A stretch of 64,000 nucleotides of DNA from Psychrosphaera algicola (GCF_028401425.1 NZ_JAQOMS010000002.1:1240001-1304000), one strand, 5' to 3'. Numbered from the stretch's first letter, positions 19,103-28,242 are shown. Numbers and translations: made by a program. The notes: generated by a model not told the origin, from the sequence alone.

Positions 19103-20403
19103 GTGACTGTTACATTAGAAGCGTTAAAGGAAGCAAAATCTACTGCAAAGCAGACAGGTAAACCTGTAAAGCTATCAGTGGGTGAAGGGGTCAGACTTAA
19201 CATTACCGCCAACAGTGCAGTGTTTCAGTTACGCTACAGGATAAAAAGCCAATCCGGCAACACTAAAGAGCGAACACTTACCCTAAATAAACTCACAGCC
19301 AGAACAGCCCCAACACTAAGCAAAGCAATAAGCAAAGCGTTAGAACAAGCAGAAGAAGCTAAGAGTTTAGTTAAGCAAGGTGTTGATCCTACTAAAGAGA
19401 AACAAATCACCAAGGCTTTAGAAACAGCTAAACAAGAATTAATACTTAATGACTATTTTGAAAATTGGGTAAAAAGACTTCAACCGCTGCACAATGGAGT
19501 CCGAAACATAACCGTGATATGAAATCCAAATATAGAGATCATATTTTCCCTCATATTGGTGAGTTTCCAGTTAGTCGTATAGACCGTGAAAAAATCAATA
19601 ACCTTTTAGAGCCACTGGAGGCAAAACCAGCAACCTATAAGAAAGTTCGATCATTATTGAATATGATGTTTGAAGATGCTGTAACTACGAGTAAAACAGA
19701 ATTTAACCCTGTACCTCGCGGTAGAATTAGAGCTATTAGCAATTACAAAGCGAAAAAACTACCAGCTATAACTAATCTTCCAAAGCTACAAAATCTAATA
19801 GCTGGAATAAACCGAGTTAACCTCATGCCAGAAGTTAGAACTGCAGCATTATTACAAGCATATACGGCTACACGTTCACAAACGGTTGTAGCGGCACGTT
19901 GGCAAGAATTTGACCTTACCAATGGCTTATGGACAATTCCACGGGATAAAGGCCGTATGAAGCTCTCTGATAAAGAAAAATACGGGGAAGCTTTTACCAT
20001 TCCTTTGTCAAAAGAAGTGGTTCAATTACTGTCTGATTGGAGGCAAACACTCCGCTGGAATAACAGTGATTTATTGTTCCCCAGCACCTCAAAACAAGGT
20101 TATATCACAATTGAAGCCTTGACCAAAGTTTATAAATTGAGACTAGGTACAGACGAACACTGTGCCCATGGTTGGCGTTCTAGTTTTTCTACTTTGGCAC
20201 ATGAAGCAATAAGCACAGACGGTAAAGCTATGTTTAGAACCGATGTAATAGAGAGATGTTTAGATCACGTTGTGGGTAATGAAGTAACACAAGCTTATAA
20301 CAGAGGCGAATTGTTAGAGCTAAGGAAACAGTTGATGTGCTGGTGGTGTGGTGAACTTCGAAGTAGCAAAGTGTCGGAGATAAAAGAAAAACAAACGGTT
20401 TAA
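19103..20403 (+). CDS. Tyrosine recombinase/integrase (one frameshift)
   Basis: About 432 residues. The N-terminal part (1-100) is a DUF4102-like arm-binding domain, then a SAM-like core-binding domain (DYFENWVKK ... HIGEFPVSRIDREKINNLL) and the catalytic domain with Arg in TATRSQTVVAARW, the H-x-x-R box HGWRSSFSTLA, His in LDHVVG and the nucleophile Tyr in TQAYNRG. The frame changes at the five-A run near 19471-19475; one added A gives WVKKTSTAAQWSP. GTG start at 19103 with GAGG 7 nt upstream. It catalyses integration at ssrA. Confidence 0.9.
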
Positions 20404-20433
20404 AAGGATTGTTAAGTCTAGGGTAGCTCCCGA

Positions 20434-20452
20434 ACGGCGGTTAACCAAGCCG
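20434..20452 (+). other. Hairpin after the integrase gene
   Basis: GGCGG-TTAACCAAG-CCGCC forms a 5-bp GC stem just after the integrase stop. No T run follows, so termination is uncertain. Confidence 0.4.
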
Positions 20453-20498
20453 CCTGACTTAACATACTATTATTTGGTTCGTTTATTGGTAGCGAAAA

Positions 20499-21188
20499 AT
20501 GTTTAAATTAAAAGAAACTTCATTAGTCAATGAAGAAGTAACTATTAATGAGTTCTCCCTTATAGTTTACGGTGTTGTAAGCCTTGAATTATTTCCCTCA
20601 ATAAAAGGAGATTTTAAACTCATCCAAAAGATTCTAGACGAGGGCTGGGACAACGATTCGAGTAAAGGTAACTTGGTGGCAGCCAATACACTAGCTTATT
20701 ACTTAGGGAGTTCATTTCGAAATTCAGACTTTCCTAAATCGACTTCTTTTACAGAGATGGACTACTACAAGGGAAATTTAAATAAAGCAAGATTTAGCTT
20801 TTCTGCTTTACTCGATTGGTGGAACACTTATAGTGAAATTGATGATAGTTACATTCCCGATTGGATTGCAAAATTACTTTTTGAAGATAATAAAGCTGAA
20901 CATTTATCTTGTAGCAGGGAAATTGAAAAAGAGTATCCATTATTATTACGTTTATTAATCGAGATTCATAGGAATATGAACTGGGACTCTAAAGAATTTC
21001 AAGATGATTTAAAGCTTACTTATTTAACGCAAGCAAGGGAACTCGGATTAGATTTGCCAAAAAATAATAGGCAAGCAAAAAACATTTGGGATCTGGATTA
21101 CCATGGGGTAAAGGATGGTTTTCTAAGTCAAAACATTCAAGAAGTAGTAATGAAGATAACAAAGCCTAAAAACTTCACCTCAGGCTAA
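20499..21188 (+). CDS. Hypothetical protein of the ssrA element
   Basis: 229 residues, acidic, intact, no recognised domain, no signal peptide or membrane span. It is rich in aromatic residues around 80-150 (ALLDWWNTYSEID, IPDWIAKLLFED) and looks alpha-helical and cytosolic. It is followed by an inverted repeat (GGGTCAG at 21223, CTGACCC at 21245), a possible terminator. It sits in the usual cargo position next to the integrase. Confidence 0.6.
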   Translation: MFKLKETSLVNEEVTINEFSLIVYGVVSLELFPSIKGDFKLIQKILDEGWDNDSSKGNLVAANTLAYYLGSSFRNSDFPKSTSFTEMDYYKGNLNKARFSFSALLDWWNTYSEIDDSYIPDWIAKLLFEDNKAEHLSCSREIEKEYPLLLRLLIEIHRNMNWDSKEFQDDLKLTYLTQARELGLDLPKNNRQAKNIWDLDYHGVKDGFLSQNIQEVVMKITKPKNFTSG

Positions 21189-21319
21189 ATAATAAAAGTC
21201 TTTAAATTTCAATAATCTAGTTGGGTCAGCTAAATAAAACAAGCCTGACCCTATTTGCCTGACCTACGCATACCTAAGTATAAATTACCTCGACAAATCC
21301 AAACAAGAGATAATTTGTA

Positions 21320-21513
21320 ATGAAAAATCAACACGTAAATACCGACTTTCTTTTACAAGCAATGGAAGTCGAACAAATCACAAACGCTCATAGAGTAACT
21401 TTACTCCGTTGGGCTAAAAGAAAATAGCCCCGCAACCTATAAAAATAGGTGGTCGTTGGTTCTGGCGTAACTCAGATATCCAAGCGTTTATCGCTGGTGA
21501 ATGGGAGGCATAA
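21320..21513 (+). CDS. AlpA/MerR-type excisionase-like regulator (one frameshift)
   Basis: About 64 residues when one A is added in the run near 21424-21427. The product then reads MEVEQITNAHRVTLLRWAKR, then KIAPQPIKIGGRWFWRNSDI and AFIAGEWEA, the classic AlpA pattern: a winged HTH, then the WRNSDIQAFI ending. Such proteins control integrase or excision in satellite elements. Without the correction only a 35-residue fragment is visible. An AAGAGA precedes the ATG; the stop is 2 bp before the next gene's ATG. Confidence 0.78.
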
Positions 21514-21515
21514 CC

Positions 21516-22001
21516 ATGAACAAGCAACTACAGCACCACGTCATTTTAGTCACCAAATTAAAAACACTTCTTATTGAAAATAATGTTTTTAATGACTCTA
21601 AACTGTCAATTAGGTTTGAAGTCCCACCTAAACGAACAATTTACCATTTAATCATTCATGGTCTAAGTGATAGACCTATATGTATTAAAACCGCATACGC
21701 TGATTCTGTATCATCTAATCAAGCGTTGCGTTATCCGGCACAAATGGAGGATATGCCTAAGGATATGGAAGTCTGGTTCATTCGTGATGGACTTGGTTTT
21801 AGGCACGAAAGGTATAAACGCTGTATTGCCAAAATCAATAAGATAATTGGCGTTGAACAGGTGATGACAATTGCTGAGTTCAAGCAGCGAATTGTTCAGC
21901 TCATAAAAAAGCCCCTAAACGCTAATTTGAAGGACTTTCTTTATCTTGCTAGTGGTTCAGTTTTGCAGACCAGCAGCCACCAGCAGCCACCAGCAAGTTA
22001 A
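21516..22001 (+). CDS. Hypothetical protein of the ssrA element
   Basis: About 161 residues, start ATG 21516 directly after the AlpA-like stop. No domain recognised. The middle contains YHLIIHGLSDRPICIKTAYADS and a basic C-terminal half. The 3' end contains a short tandem repeat (CCAGCAGCCA, 21971-21995). The tight spacing indicates one operon with the AlpA-like and Gp2-like genes. Confidence 0.6.
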   Translation: MNKQLQHHVILVTKLKTLLIENNVFNDSKLSIRFEVPPKRTIYHLIIHGLSDRPICIKTAYADSVSSNQALRYPAQMEDMPKDMEVWFIRDGLGFRHERYKRCIAKINKIIGVEQVMTIAEFKQRIVQLIKKPLNANLKDFLYLASGSVLQTSSHQQPPAS

Positions 22002-22015
22002 AGTTAGCACAGTTT

Positions 22016-22798
22016 ATGAAAATAAAAAATTCAATTTGGAACATGGTTTTGACACCTCAGAACATGCTTTTAACACCGAGGTTTTAGCACCATATAAAGA
22101 GTTCAAAGCTATAGATACAAATGGCAGAGTTGATTCTGAAAATGAAGAAAATGAGCGGTTTTTAATAATATCTATAGAAGAAGATATAGATATTATTAAA
22201 GAGAAAAACAAGGTAAAAAAAGAAGGTCTTTCAAAACGATTACAAAAAAGACTACTTTGAATTTGAGCAGCGTGAAACACCTATAAACATTAAAAATTCA
22301 GGATGTTTTACCCAAATACTAAAAAGACTTTTTGAGCAAACTTACGCAATGATTTACAAATATAAACGAGCACTGTTTATGTCTACTAAATTTCATGTGA
22401 AAGCTTACACACCTGACAACTCTATTTTTAGCAATTTTATCAAGAGGCTTAAAAAGAGGTTGGAATTTCACTACGGCTCAACGGACTTTGGTTATGTTTG
22501 GGTTAGAGAGTGCTCTAATAACGGCAATATACATTATCATTTGGTTTGGATGATCGATGGTGATTTAGCCAGAACACCTCATTATATTCATACCCAAATG
22601 GAAGAAGCTTGGGCTTCAACCAATGGCTACTTTAGCTATTCAAAATATCACTTTATAGATTGCAGGGAGTCTTTAGAAAACGCTTTATACCATGGTTCAT
22701 ATATTACCAAGGCAAGAACAAAAGGAGTTAGGCCAGACCAAACAAAGGACTACGGTTCGAGCAGATTAGCGTTTAAAAGCAAATATGAAAAAGGGTAA
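22016..22798 (+). CDS. Inovirus Gp2 / YagK-YfjJ family replication-like protein (frameshifts)
   Basis: About 260 residues when the frame is shifted once in the seven-A run at 22212-22218, giving QNDYKKDYFEFEQRE into the next frame. The conserved core is GYVWVRECSNNGNIHYHLVW; HYHLV is an HUH-like histidine pair, as in the Gp2/DUF3296 proteins of filamentous-phage-like satellites. The C-terminus has the NALYHGSYITKARTKG motif with the likely catalytic Tyr region. Predicted role is replication initiation of the excised circle. The start is uncertain (ATG 22016 needs one more added A, or TTG 22036). Confidence 0.7.
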
Positions 22799-22852
22799 AA
22801 TTAGGCACTATAAAAAAGGGTGTTACTGGTAATCATATAGAGAAAATAGTAT

Positions 22853-23134
22853 ATGGATCACATAAGCGGCAGAGCACATAACAAAAATGTAATTGCTATC
22901 GTTAAAGAAGAAATCCACAAACCTAGAATCATCTATTTCGAAGGGAGCAGGCATAAATTACCTAGGTTCCATCCACCGAGTTACATGCACATGTGTTGGC
23001 TTCTTAAAAACTTGGGAATTAAAACCTCAAGAGGCAATGACTGGACGCCAAAACGTTTGTTTAGAATGTTACAGCGAAACGGCTATTCTGGCCTATGGGG
23101 TGTTTTTCATAGCCAACAAGACTATTCCCATTAA
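22853..23134 (+). CDS. Hypothetical small protein
   Basis: 93 residues, basic. The second half (LLKNLGIKTSRGNDWTPKRL, then FRMLQRNGYSGLWG) resembles the small helical domain found in the Recombinase family downstream of the serine-recombinase core, where it helps DNA contact. No catalytic residues. It commonly travels with Gp2-like genes in such elements as far as I recall. Function unknown. Confidence 0.55.
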   Translation: MDHISGRAHNKNVIAIVKEEIHKPRIIYFEGSRHKLPRFHPPSYMHMCWLLKNLGIKTSRGNDWTPKRLFRMLQRNGYSGLWGVFHSQQDYSH

Positions 23135-23291
23135 GGGTATTTTGATACCACTACGCGTTTAGAGGAAAAACAGAAAATTCAGCTGCTAGTTCAGTTTCCA
23201 AATAGGGAACTGAACCGAAGTAAAAATTCTGAAATGGGATTTTAACAAGTTACAGTTAAACTGATAACAAACCGCTAAATTTAGTAGATAA

Positions 23292-23483
23292 ATGAATAAT
23301 CAATCTCCCAACAAAGTCGAGCAACTAGAACAATTTAAACAAGAATTAGCTTTCTATCTTAGGAGTGTACATTGTTTGATAGAAGATTCAGGAGCTATAA
23401 ACCCAGATATAACAATGGGTATGTTGCACGTTGAACGAAAGCTAAACAGCTCGTTAGAGTGTATAATTGAGCAATTAATATAA
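23292..23483 (+). CDS. Hypothetical small helical protein
   Basis: 63 residues, predicted helical throughout (VEQLEQFKQELAFYLRSVHC). No known domain. It is in the same orientation as the DUF5681 gene and 42 bp upstream of it. Confidence 0.5.
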   Translation: MNNQSPNKVEQLEQFKQELAFYLRSVHCLIEDSGAINPDITMGMLHVERKLNSSLECIIEQLI

Positions 23484-23525
23484 ATCCAATAACCTCTAAA
23501 CCGATATAAAAACGGGAAAATAACG

Positions 23526-23921
23526 ATGAGTAAATTTTCTAGCCTGAACCAACCAGAAAACCGAGGCCGTCCCAAAGGGGCTAGAAATAAGCTCACTATG
23601 CTTCTAGAAGACGAAGCTGAGGAAGTCATCAAGGTAGCCATTAAAAAAGCTAAAGAAGGTGATTCACAAGCCATACAGGCCATATTAAGATATGTGTTAC
23701 CAACTAAAAAGGCTATTACTGAACCGTTGTATATTAATATTGATGAACGGATGACTCTCAAACAAAAGGTAAACTGTGTTTTAGATGCAGTTTGCAATGG
23801 TCAAGTTGATCCAACTGTTGCTACTGGATTAGTTAATAGCATGGCTAATGCAATGAGGTTGGCAGAGTTGGAAGAAATTGATAATCGGATATCTAAACTA
23901 GAGGCCATAGCAAATGGCTAG
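23526..23921 (+). CDS. DUF5681-domain protein
   Basis: 131 residues. The N-terminus has NRGRPKGARNK, the hallmark of the DUF5681 family found in phages and mobile elements, with a helical C-terminal half (LKQKVNCVLDAVCNGQVDPT). GGGA precedes the ATG. A degraded second copy of its 3' part is present at 25326-25450. It may be packaging-related by analogy with small-terminase-like proteins, but this is a guess. Confidence 0.7.
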   Translation: MSKFSSLNQPENRGRPKGARNKLTMLLEDEAEEVIKVAIKKAKEGDSQAIQAILRYVLPTKKAITEPLYINIDERMTLKQKVNCVLDAVCNGQVDPTVATGLVNSMANAMRLAELEEIDNRISKLEAIANG

Positions 23922-24207
23922 CTTTGCCTCATACAAACAGCGGCTTGATAAGATTAACTCTTCACTAAACCAAATACCAACCAGATACGAAATAGTTATT
24001 GTTAATGACGTTTGGGTCAACGAAGGTGATAAAAGGCGAGGACGAGCGATTATTCGACCCTCCGAATCTAGGTATCGACAAGTTGATTATTTTCGCTGTG
24101 AAATAGATTTAGAACTGGCTGAAACCAAGATTAGAGAAGTATTTTCATTAACATCTGAAATTCCGCTAATTATTAGATTGGTCACACCAAATATAAAAAT
24201 TTCCTGA
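23914..24207 (+). CDS. Hypothetical protein coupled to the DUF5681 gene
   Basis: 97 residues; overlaps the DUF5681 gene by 8 bp, so translation is likely coupled. YEIVIVNDVWVNEGDKRRGR is the most notable stretch. A diverged copy of its start is found at 25444-25640. No recognised domain. Confidence 0.6.
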   Translation: MASFASYKQRLDKINSSLNQIPTRYEIVIVNDVWVNEGDKRRGRAIIRPSESRYRQVDYFRCEIDLELAETKIREVFSLTSEIPLIIRLVTPNIKIS

Positions 24208-24554
24208 TTCATCGTAGTCGTGGCTATTGCTAACGTTACCAAAAAACAAATAGCTGGCAGACTCCTTATTTTTGTTTACTTTGCAATTGAAAGCAACTTG
24301 AGCCTTTATTAATCCTTTAGAAATACATTCAAAAGTACCGCTTTGTGAGCTAGATGAGAAATATTGCACACTGCAGTTGCTGCCATTTGGACTCTGCCAC
24401 ACTTTCTTTTTAAATATTTATTTTCATTTATTGGAATTGAAACAAAATATTCTGTTTCATCATGATTAGTTTTTAAGACCTGAATCTGATTCGCTGTTAC
24501 GTTCGCAGAAAACATTATTAAGATAAATGCTCTTACCATTCTTCTTCTTTCCAT
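24166..24554 (-). CDS. Small secreted protein (one frameshift)
   Basis: About 130 residues when one A is added in the AAAAA run at 24408-24412 (minus-strand sense), giving KKKVWQSPNGSNCSVQYF. The N-terminus is a signal peptide (MERRRMVRAFILIMFSANVTA, cleaved before NQIQ). The mature part has several Cys residues that could form disulfides. Overlaps the 3' end of the preceding plus-strand gene by 42 bp. Unknown function, cargo of the element. Confidence 0.6.
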
Positions 24555-24579
24555 AGTGTTGCGTAATATGGTGTGAGTG

Positions 24580-24750
24580 CTAGGGGAGCAAAAATAAATG
24601 AGGTGCAAATATTAAAATTAAAATTACGGCTATAACAGAGCCAAAAATAAACCCAAACCAGAGTATAAACCCGCCAATGATTAAGCCTGTAAGTAAAATG
24701 TTCCAAAGTAATCTGAACGGAAGGAATAACAGGTTTTCAAAAGTATTCAT
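24580..24750 (-). CDS. Small membrane protein
   Basis: 56 residues from the ATG at 24748-24750. Two close hydrophobic segments (LLWNILLTGLIIGGFILWFG and SVIAVILILIFAPHLFLL) make up nearly the whole protein. It lies between two secreted-protein genes on the same strand. Toxin-like size and composition, but no evidence of toxicity. Confidence 0.5.
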   Translation of the reverse strand: MNTFENLLFLPFRLLWNILLTGLIIGGFILWFGFIFGSVIAVILILIFAPHLFLLP

Positions 24751-24798
24751 TTTAAGTCCTTTGCACCATAGTCGTAACGCTCTCAAAAGTAACTTATC

Positions 24799-25122
24799 TT
24801 AGAGCCTATGTTTTTCCATATTTCGTCCGTCTTTTTTCAAGACGCATATATATGCTCGATTATTCCAAGTTGAGTTAATGGAATTTGAATAATTTACAGC
24901 AAAATTTCTGCAAGAGCTCAAGCCAACGACAGAACCTATATATTTTTCGTCATTAGGATTTCCGTTCCTTACGTTATGCCAGAAGTAAACATCATAATGA
25001 GCTTTATTCTCAACATAATTGCATGAATACTGGGACGCGTACTTGTCACACCCTGATGAGTCTCCCAAAATGTATTGGTAAGCAAAATAGCCAACTACGA
25101 CAAAAAGAATAAACTTAAACAT
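24799..25122 (-). CDS. Small membrane-anchored or secreted protein
   Basis: 107 residues. An N-terminal hydrophobic segment (FKFILFVVVGYFAYQYIL) is followed by a Cys-containing domain (CDKYASQYSCNYV, VYFWHNVRNGNPNDEKYIG, LSSCRNFAVNYSNS). Similar short proteins in other gammaproteobacteria are hypothetical. Forms a three-gene minus-strand set with the two genes before it. Confidence 0.6.
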   Translation of the reverse strand: MFKFILFVVVGYFAYQYILGDSSGCDKYASQYSCNYVENKAHYDVYFWHNVRNGNPNDEKYIGSVVGLSSCRNFAVNYSNSINSTWNNRAYICVLKKDGRNMEKHRL

Positions 25123-25277
25123 TTATGTATTTCTTCCCTGATTAAGGTGTAATCCAACATTACAAACTTAAATCAACAAATACAAACAAATATTTGAGAA
25201 GTGCAACACATGTGCAACATATATTGAAAAGCAGGGTTTGGTGTTATTAATAAAAGAAGGTAAGTAATTGATTTGAT

Positions 25278-25320
25278 TGGTCGGACTGACTGGATTTGAA
25301 CCAGCGACCCCTGACACCCC
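25278..25320 (-). pseudogene. 3' half of a tRNA gene (tRNA-Pro-like), att remnant
   Basis: The minus strand reads GGGGTGTCAGGGGTCGCTGG, then TTCAAATCCAGTCAGTCCGA and CCA: a T arm (GCTGG-TTCAAAT-CCAGT), 3' acceptor strand, discriminator A and encoded CCA. The 5' half is missing; the sequence begins in the anticodon loop (GGGG suggests proline). Tyrosine integrases often cross over in this loop, so it looks like the attachment site of a second element that uses a tRNA gene, now stranded inside the ssrA element. Confidence 0.7.
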
Positions 25321-25325
25321 ATGTA

Positions 25326-25640
25326 ATTGTCAAGTTGATCCAAGTGTAGCTACTGGATTAGTTGATAGCATGGCTAATGCAATGAAACTGGCAGAGCTAG
25401 AAGAAATCGACAACAGAATGTCTAAACTTGAGGCCATAACTAATGGCTAACCTAGCTTCTTTATCACAAAGGCTTGATAAGATAGATAGATAGATCAATG
25501 AGTCAAACGCCAGCTAGCTATGAAGTGGTTATTGTTAATGATGTTTGGGTTGAAAAAGATGATGTTAGACGAGGACAAGCCAAAATTGTTCACTCCGAAT
25601 ATCAATACAATAAAGTTGATTTTTCGGGTGTACCTTGTTT
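25326..25640 (+). pseudogene. Relic copy of the DUF5681 gene end and its partner gene
   Basis: About 80-85 percent similar by eye to 23807-24120. It encodes the DUF5681 C-terminus (SMANAMKLAELEEIDNRMSK then LEAITNG) and the start of the partner (MANLASLSQRLDKID), which is broken by a GATAGATAGATA repeat. The left edge of homology abuts the tRNA 3' fragment, so this is the end of a related element joined here by recombination. Confidence 0.7.
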
Positions 25641-25720
25641 AGAACAACCAATTTTTATAGACTTCTAAATATTTTTAATTTAACTTCTATTAAGCTTTAT
25701 TCAGAGTAGATGGAGAGACG

Positions 25721-26225
25721 ATGAAATATTTTATTATGCTTTTGTTGGTATTCGGTTCTACAAGTTCATTAAGTGATGAAAACACTAAATATGGTGATTG
25801 GCAAGTTTCGCCTGTACAAGTTGAAGAAAAATAATTGTTATAGCATCAACGACGAATAGCGATAAACATTTAGCGGGAGCTTTTTGCTTTTCAGAATCTT
25901 GCGTACCATTCGTGACTAATGGGTTGACTTGTGAAGATGGTGTCAACTATCCATTTCTACTATCTTTTGACGATGGTCTGGCTGCAATAAATTCAACATG
26001 CACGATAATAGAGGGGTATCATTTTTTGAAATTCCCCAAATATACCTAGACTACATGCTAACAAACAACAAATTTGGAGCAGCATATGGCGTGGAGAATG
26101 GAAAGTTTAAGGCGTCTTACTTTTCATTGGCAGGTTCAACTAAGGCTATTCTGGCTGCTAAGAAGAAACTCAAAGAATTGATTGGTTCCCCAAAAGAGGA
26201 CGTTGGCTATTCCGAAAAGCTATAG
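25721..26225 (+). CDS. Small secreted protein (two frameshifts)
   Basis: About 168 residues after adding an A near 25833 and a T in the run at 26024-26029. The signal peptide is MKYFIMLLLVFGSTSSLSDE. The mature domain has KYGDWQVSPV, two Cys in AGAFCFSESCVPF and a third in GLTCEDG. The pattern resembles the invasion-associated locus B type of periplasmic proteins (GDWxV start), which is a tentative reading. Last gene before the right end of the element. Confidence 0.6.
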
Positions 26226-26245
26226 CGGGTAAATAAGCGGGTAAA
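26225..26245 (+). promoter_or_regulatory. Right pair of GCGGGTAAA repeats
   Basis: Two copies starting 12 bp apart, matching the left cluster at 19033. They lie 63 bp inside attR, a normal distance for integrase arm sites. Confidence 0.5.
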
Positions 26246-26307
26246 TCTTATTGATATTCAAACCTAACAGACTCAACGAGTTGAATTAAAATAAAAATAC
26301 CAATCAA

Positions 26308-26332
26308 TTCGACTCCCCCAGCTCCACCACTT
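26308..26332 (+). repeat. Attachment site attR
   Basis: Identical 25 bp to attL at 18875-18899. Right of it begins the original chromosome downstream of ssrA, including a hairpin (CAACCTCTT / AAGGGGTTG at about 26341-26365) that may be the native ssrA terminator. Confidence 0.93.
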
Positions 26333-26669
26333 ACTAGCCCACAACCTCTTATAAAACAAGGGGTTGTGTACTAGCCTCAAAAATCAAAAAACACCAAAAA
26401 CTACTACAAAGCCACTACAAAACCACCGTATATATGAAACATTGTCGAAACCGCCAAAGCCAAGGGTTTGACGCCTTCGATTAAATCCTGATTGGCCTAA
26501 ACGAACTCTGCTACTCAGAGCTAGAGATCGAAAATTTAGTGGTCTGAAATGTAAACCTTAAGTGTTGATTACCAGACGTTTACTAAGGGCCTCTTCCGTG
26601 AGAAATATAGTAAATCGGTAATGGCTCAGTTATTCGTCGGTCATATTAAGATTTATAAGAGCTAATTAT
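26333..26669. other. Intergenic region right of the element
   Basis: 337 bp. Holds the hairpin noted for attR and no convincing gene or RNA. Confidence 0.5.
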
Positions 26670-27032
26670 TTATATTGGATACCAGATAGCATTTCGCTTT
26701 CTAGCAATAACTGCGTAAATAGCTAAGGCAATAAATACAATAGAAGGCACTGCTGAAGGCACTTCATATGCGATATGGTAATAAGTCGCACCAATCATTA
26801 TCGGAATGAGTCCTGTTGCCGCCAATGCAGTCCACTTGCGAATAAACATCGCAAGACCGGCAAGTAACTCTGCTAGGCCAATAAAGTAACCAAACCACTC
26901 TGGCAGCCCCATTTTTGCAAAGCTTACATGAAGCTCAGGTACTCCAGCAAGTTTGGCGGCGCCAGCCATTATCATCGATAGTCCTAGTAAGACAAATGGT
27001 AACCAAGACAAGGTTATTTTCAATTTATTCAT
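26670..27032 (-). CDS. DoxX-family membrane protein
   Basis: 120 residues with four membrane spans. LGLSMIMAGAAKLAGVP at the N-terminus and GYFIGLAELLAGLAMFIRKW in the middle are typical of DoxX/DoxX-like proteins, inner-membrane proteins with loosely defined roles in redox or thiol stress. It is divergent from the LysR gene with 102 bp between the starts, so it is the probable target of that regulator. Confidence 0.8.
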   Translation of the reverse strand: MNKLKITLSWLPFVLLGLSMIMAGAAKLAGVPELHVSFAKMGLPEWFGYFIGLAELLAGLAMFIRKWTALAATGLIPIMIGATYYHIAYEVPSAVPSIVFIALAIYAVIARKRNAIWYPI

Positions 27033-27134
27033 AAATTCCTCAATTCATTGTTAATTTCAATAAGGAAAGTTTAATTAAATGAGTCGATAATATATATTGA
27101 TAATATTTTATACTCTTGATTAGAGCTATTTATC

Positions 27135-28034
27135 ATGATTACCATTGACCAATTAAAAGTTTTAGAGGCTATTGCAGAAGAAAAGTCGTTAAGGGCCGCT
27201 GCAAGTAGACTGCACAAAACCCAACCCGCTTTGAGCCACTCAGTTAAGCAACTTGAAGTGCAATTAGGCTTAGCGCTTTTTACTCGTGATAGTTATAGAT
27301 TAAGCTTAACTAGCGCTGGAAAATCAATATATCAAATGGCTCAAAAAGCCCTACGAGATGTGTCCCAAATTGAGCAATACGCAAATCATCTAAATCAAGG
27401 AAATGAAGCAAACATTGTTATTGCGGTTGAAGCGGCTTTCCCTATTGAGCCGCTATTTTCTGCATTTGAACAAGTTCACAAGAATTTTCCTTCAACGCAA
27501 CTTTCAATAACACAAGAATATGTGACTGGTGCATTGCAACTTGTCTCAGAAGGAAAAGCGCAAATAGCAATAACGGCTGCCCCTATAGACTACTTAGCCA
27601 AGTTTAGTGGGCTTATTGCAATAGAACTATCCAAAGGTGAAATGGTTAATGTCGCTACCCCACAATTGCTTGATAAATATAAACCATTTAATTCAATAGA
27701 ATCTCTGATAAATGAAAATCAAATCATTGTTAAAGATACAGGCGAAATAACCAAAGACGTAGAATTAAACACACAGTCTGGCCAAAGCTGTTGGTACGTG
27801 AATAACTTTGAAGCGAAATTAAAACTAATTTGTCATAACTTAGGATGGGGAATGCTGCCGAGACATTTGGTATCCCAACACATTATTTCTGGAACCTTGC
27901 AAGAAATTAAAGTTGCAGATAAAGAAAGCTCAATGACTTTTCCATTTTGCCTAGTGAAAAACAAATCACATCTTCTAGGCCCTGTAGCGACTGAAATTTG
28001 GCGCACCCTATCAAAACTTGATTTAGAAGAATAA
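27135..28034 (+). CDS. LysR-family transcriptional regulator
   Basis: 299 residues, standard LTTR. The HTH is at residues 1-60 (MITIDQLKVLEAIAEEKSLR, then AAASRLHKTQPALSHSVKQL), followed by a linker helix and a periplasmic-binding-like effector domain. Divergent orientation with the DoxX gene suggests that it controls that gene and itself from the 102-bp shared region. Effector unknown. Confidence 0.9.
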   Translation: MITIDQLKVLEAIAEEKSLRAAASRLHKTQPALSHSVKQLEVQLGLALFTRDSYRLSLTSAGKSIYQMAQKALRDVSQIEQYANHLNQGNEANIVIAVEAAFPIEPLFSAFEQVHKNFPSTQLSITQEYVTGALQLVSEGKAQIAITAAPIDYLAKFSGLIAIELSKGEMVNVATPQLLDKYKPFNSIESLINENQIIVKDTGEITKDVELNTQSGQSCWYVNNFEAKLKLICHNLGWGMLPRHLVSQHIISGTLQEIKVADKESSMTFPFCLVKNKSHLLGPVATEIWRTLSKLDLEE

Positions 28035-28242
28035 CTATTATGTTGTGTCTGAGGTGAGTCAGTAAATGAGAAAAATAAAGAGGAAGACGCAGAAATGTTG
28101 CTCTTTGAGCTATTCACTATTTTTAAGTCTTTTGAAATAACTAAGGTTCAAATAAACACAATAGGGCCTAATGCTATTAATATAAAAAGGCTAGTTTGTA
28201 TTAGACGTCAATTAATTTTCCAGTCGCCATCAATAGATTTGC

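Larger units (their letters stand above)
18897..26332. mobile_element. Integrative element inserted in ssrA
   Basis: About 7.4 kb between perfect 25-bp repeats. Gene order: tyrosine integrase, unknown gene, AlpA-type regulator, unknown gene, Gp2-like replication protein, small unknown genes, DUF5681 protein, three short minus-strand genes for secreted or membrane proteins, a relic of a second element with a tRNA 3' half, and a secreted protein. No capsid, terminase or conjugation genes are visible, so it resembles a satellite or integrative mobilizable element that depends on others for transfer. Codon use is more AT-rich than the flanking chromosome. Confidence 0.85.
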
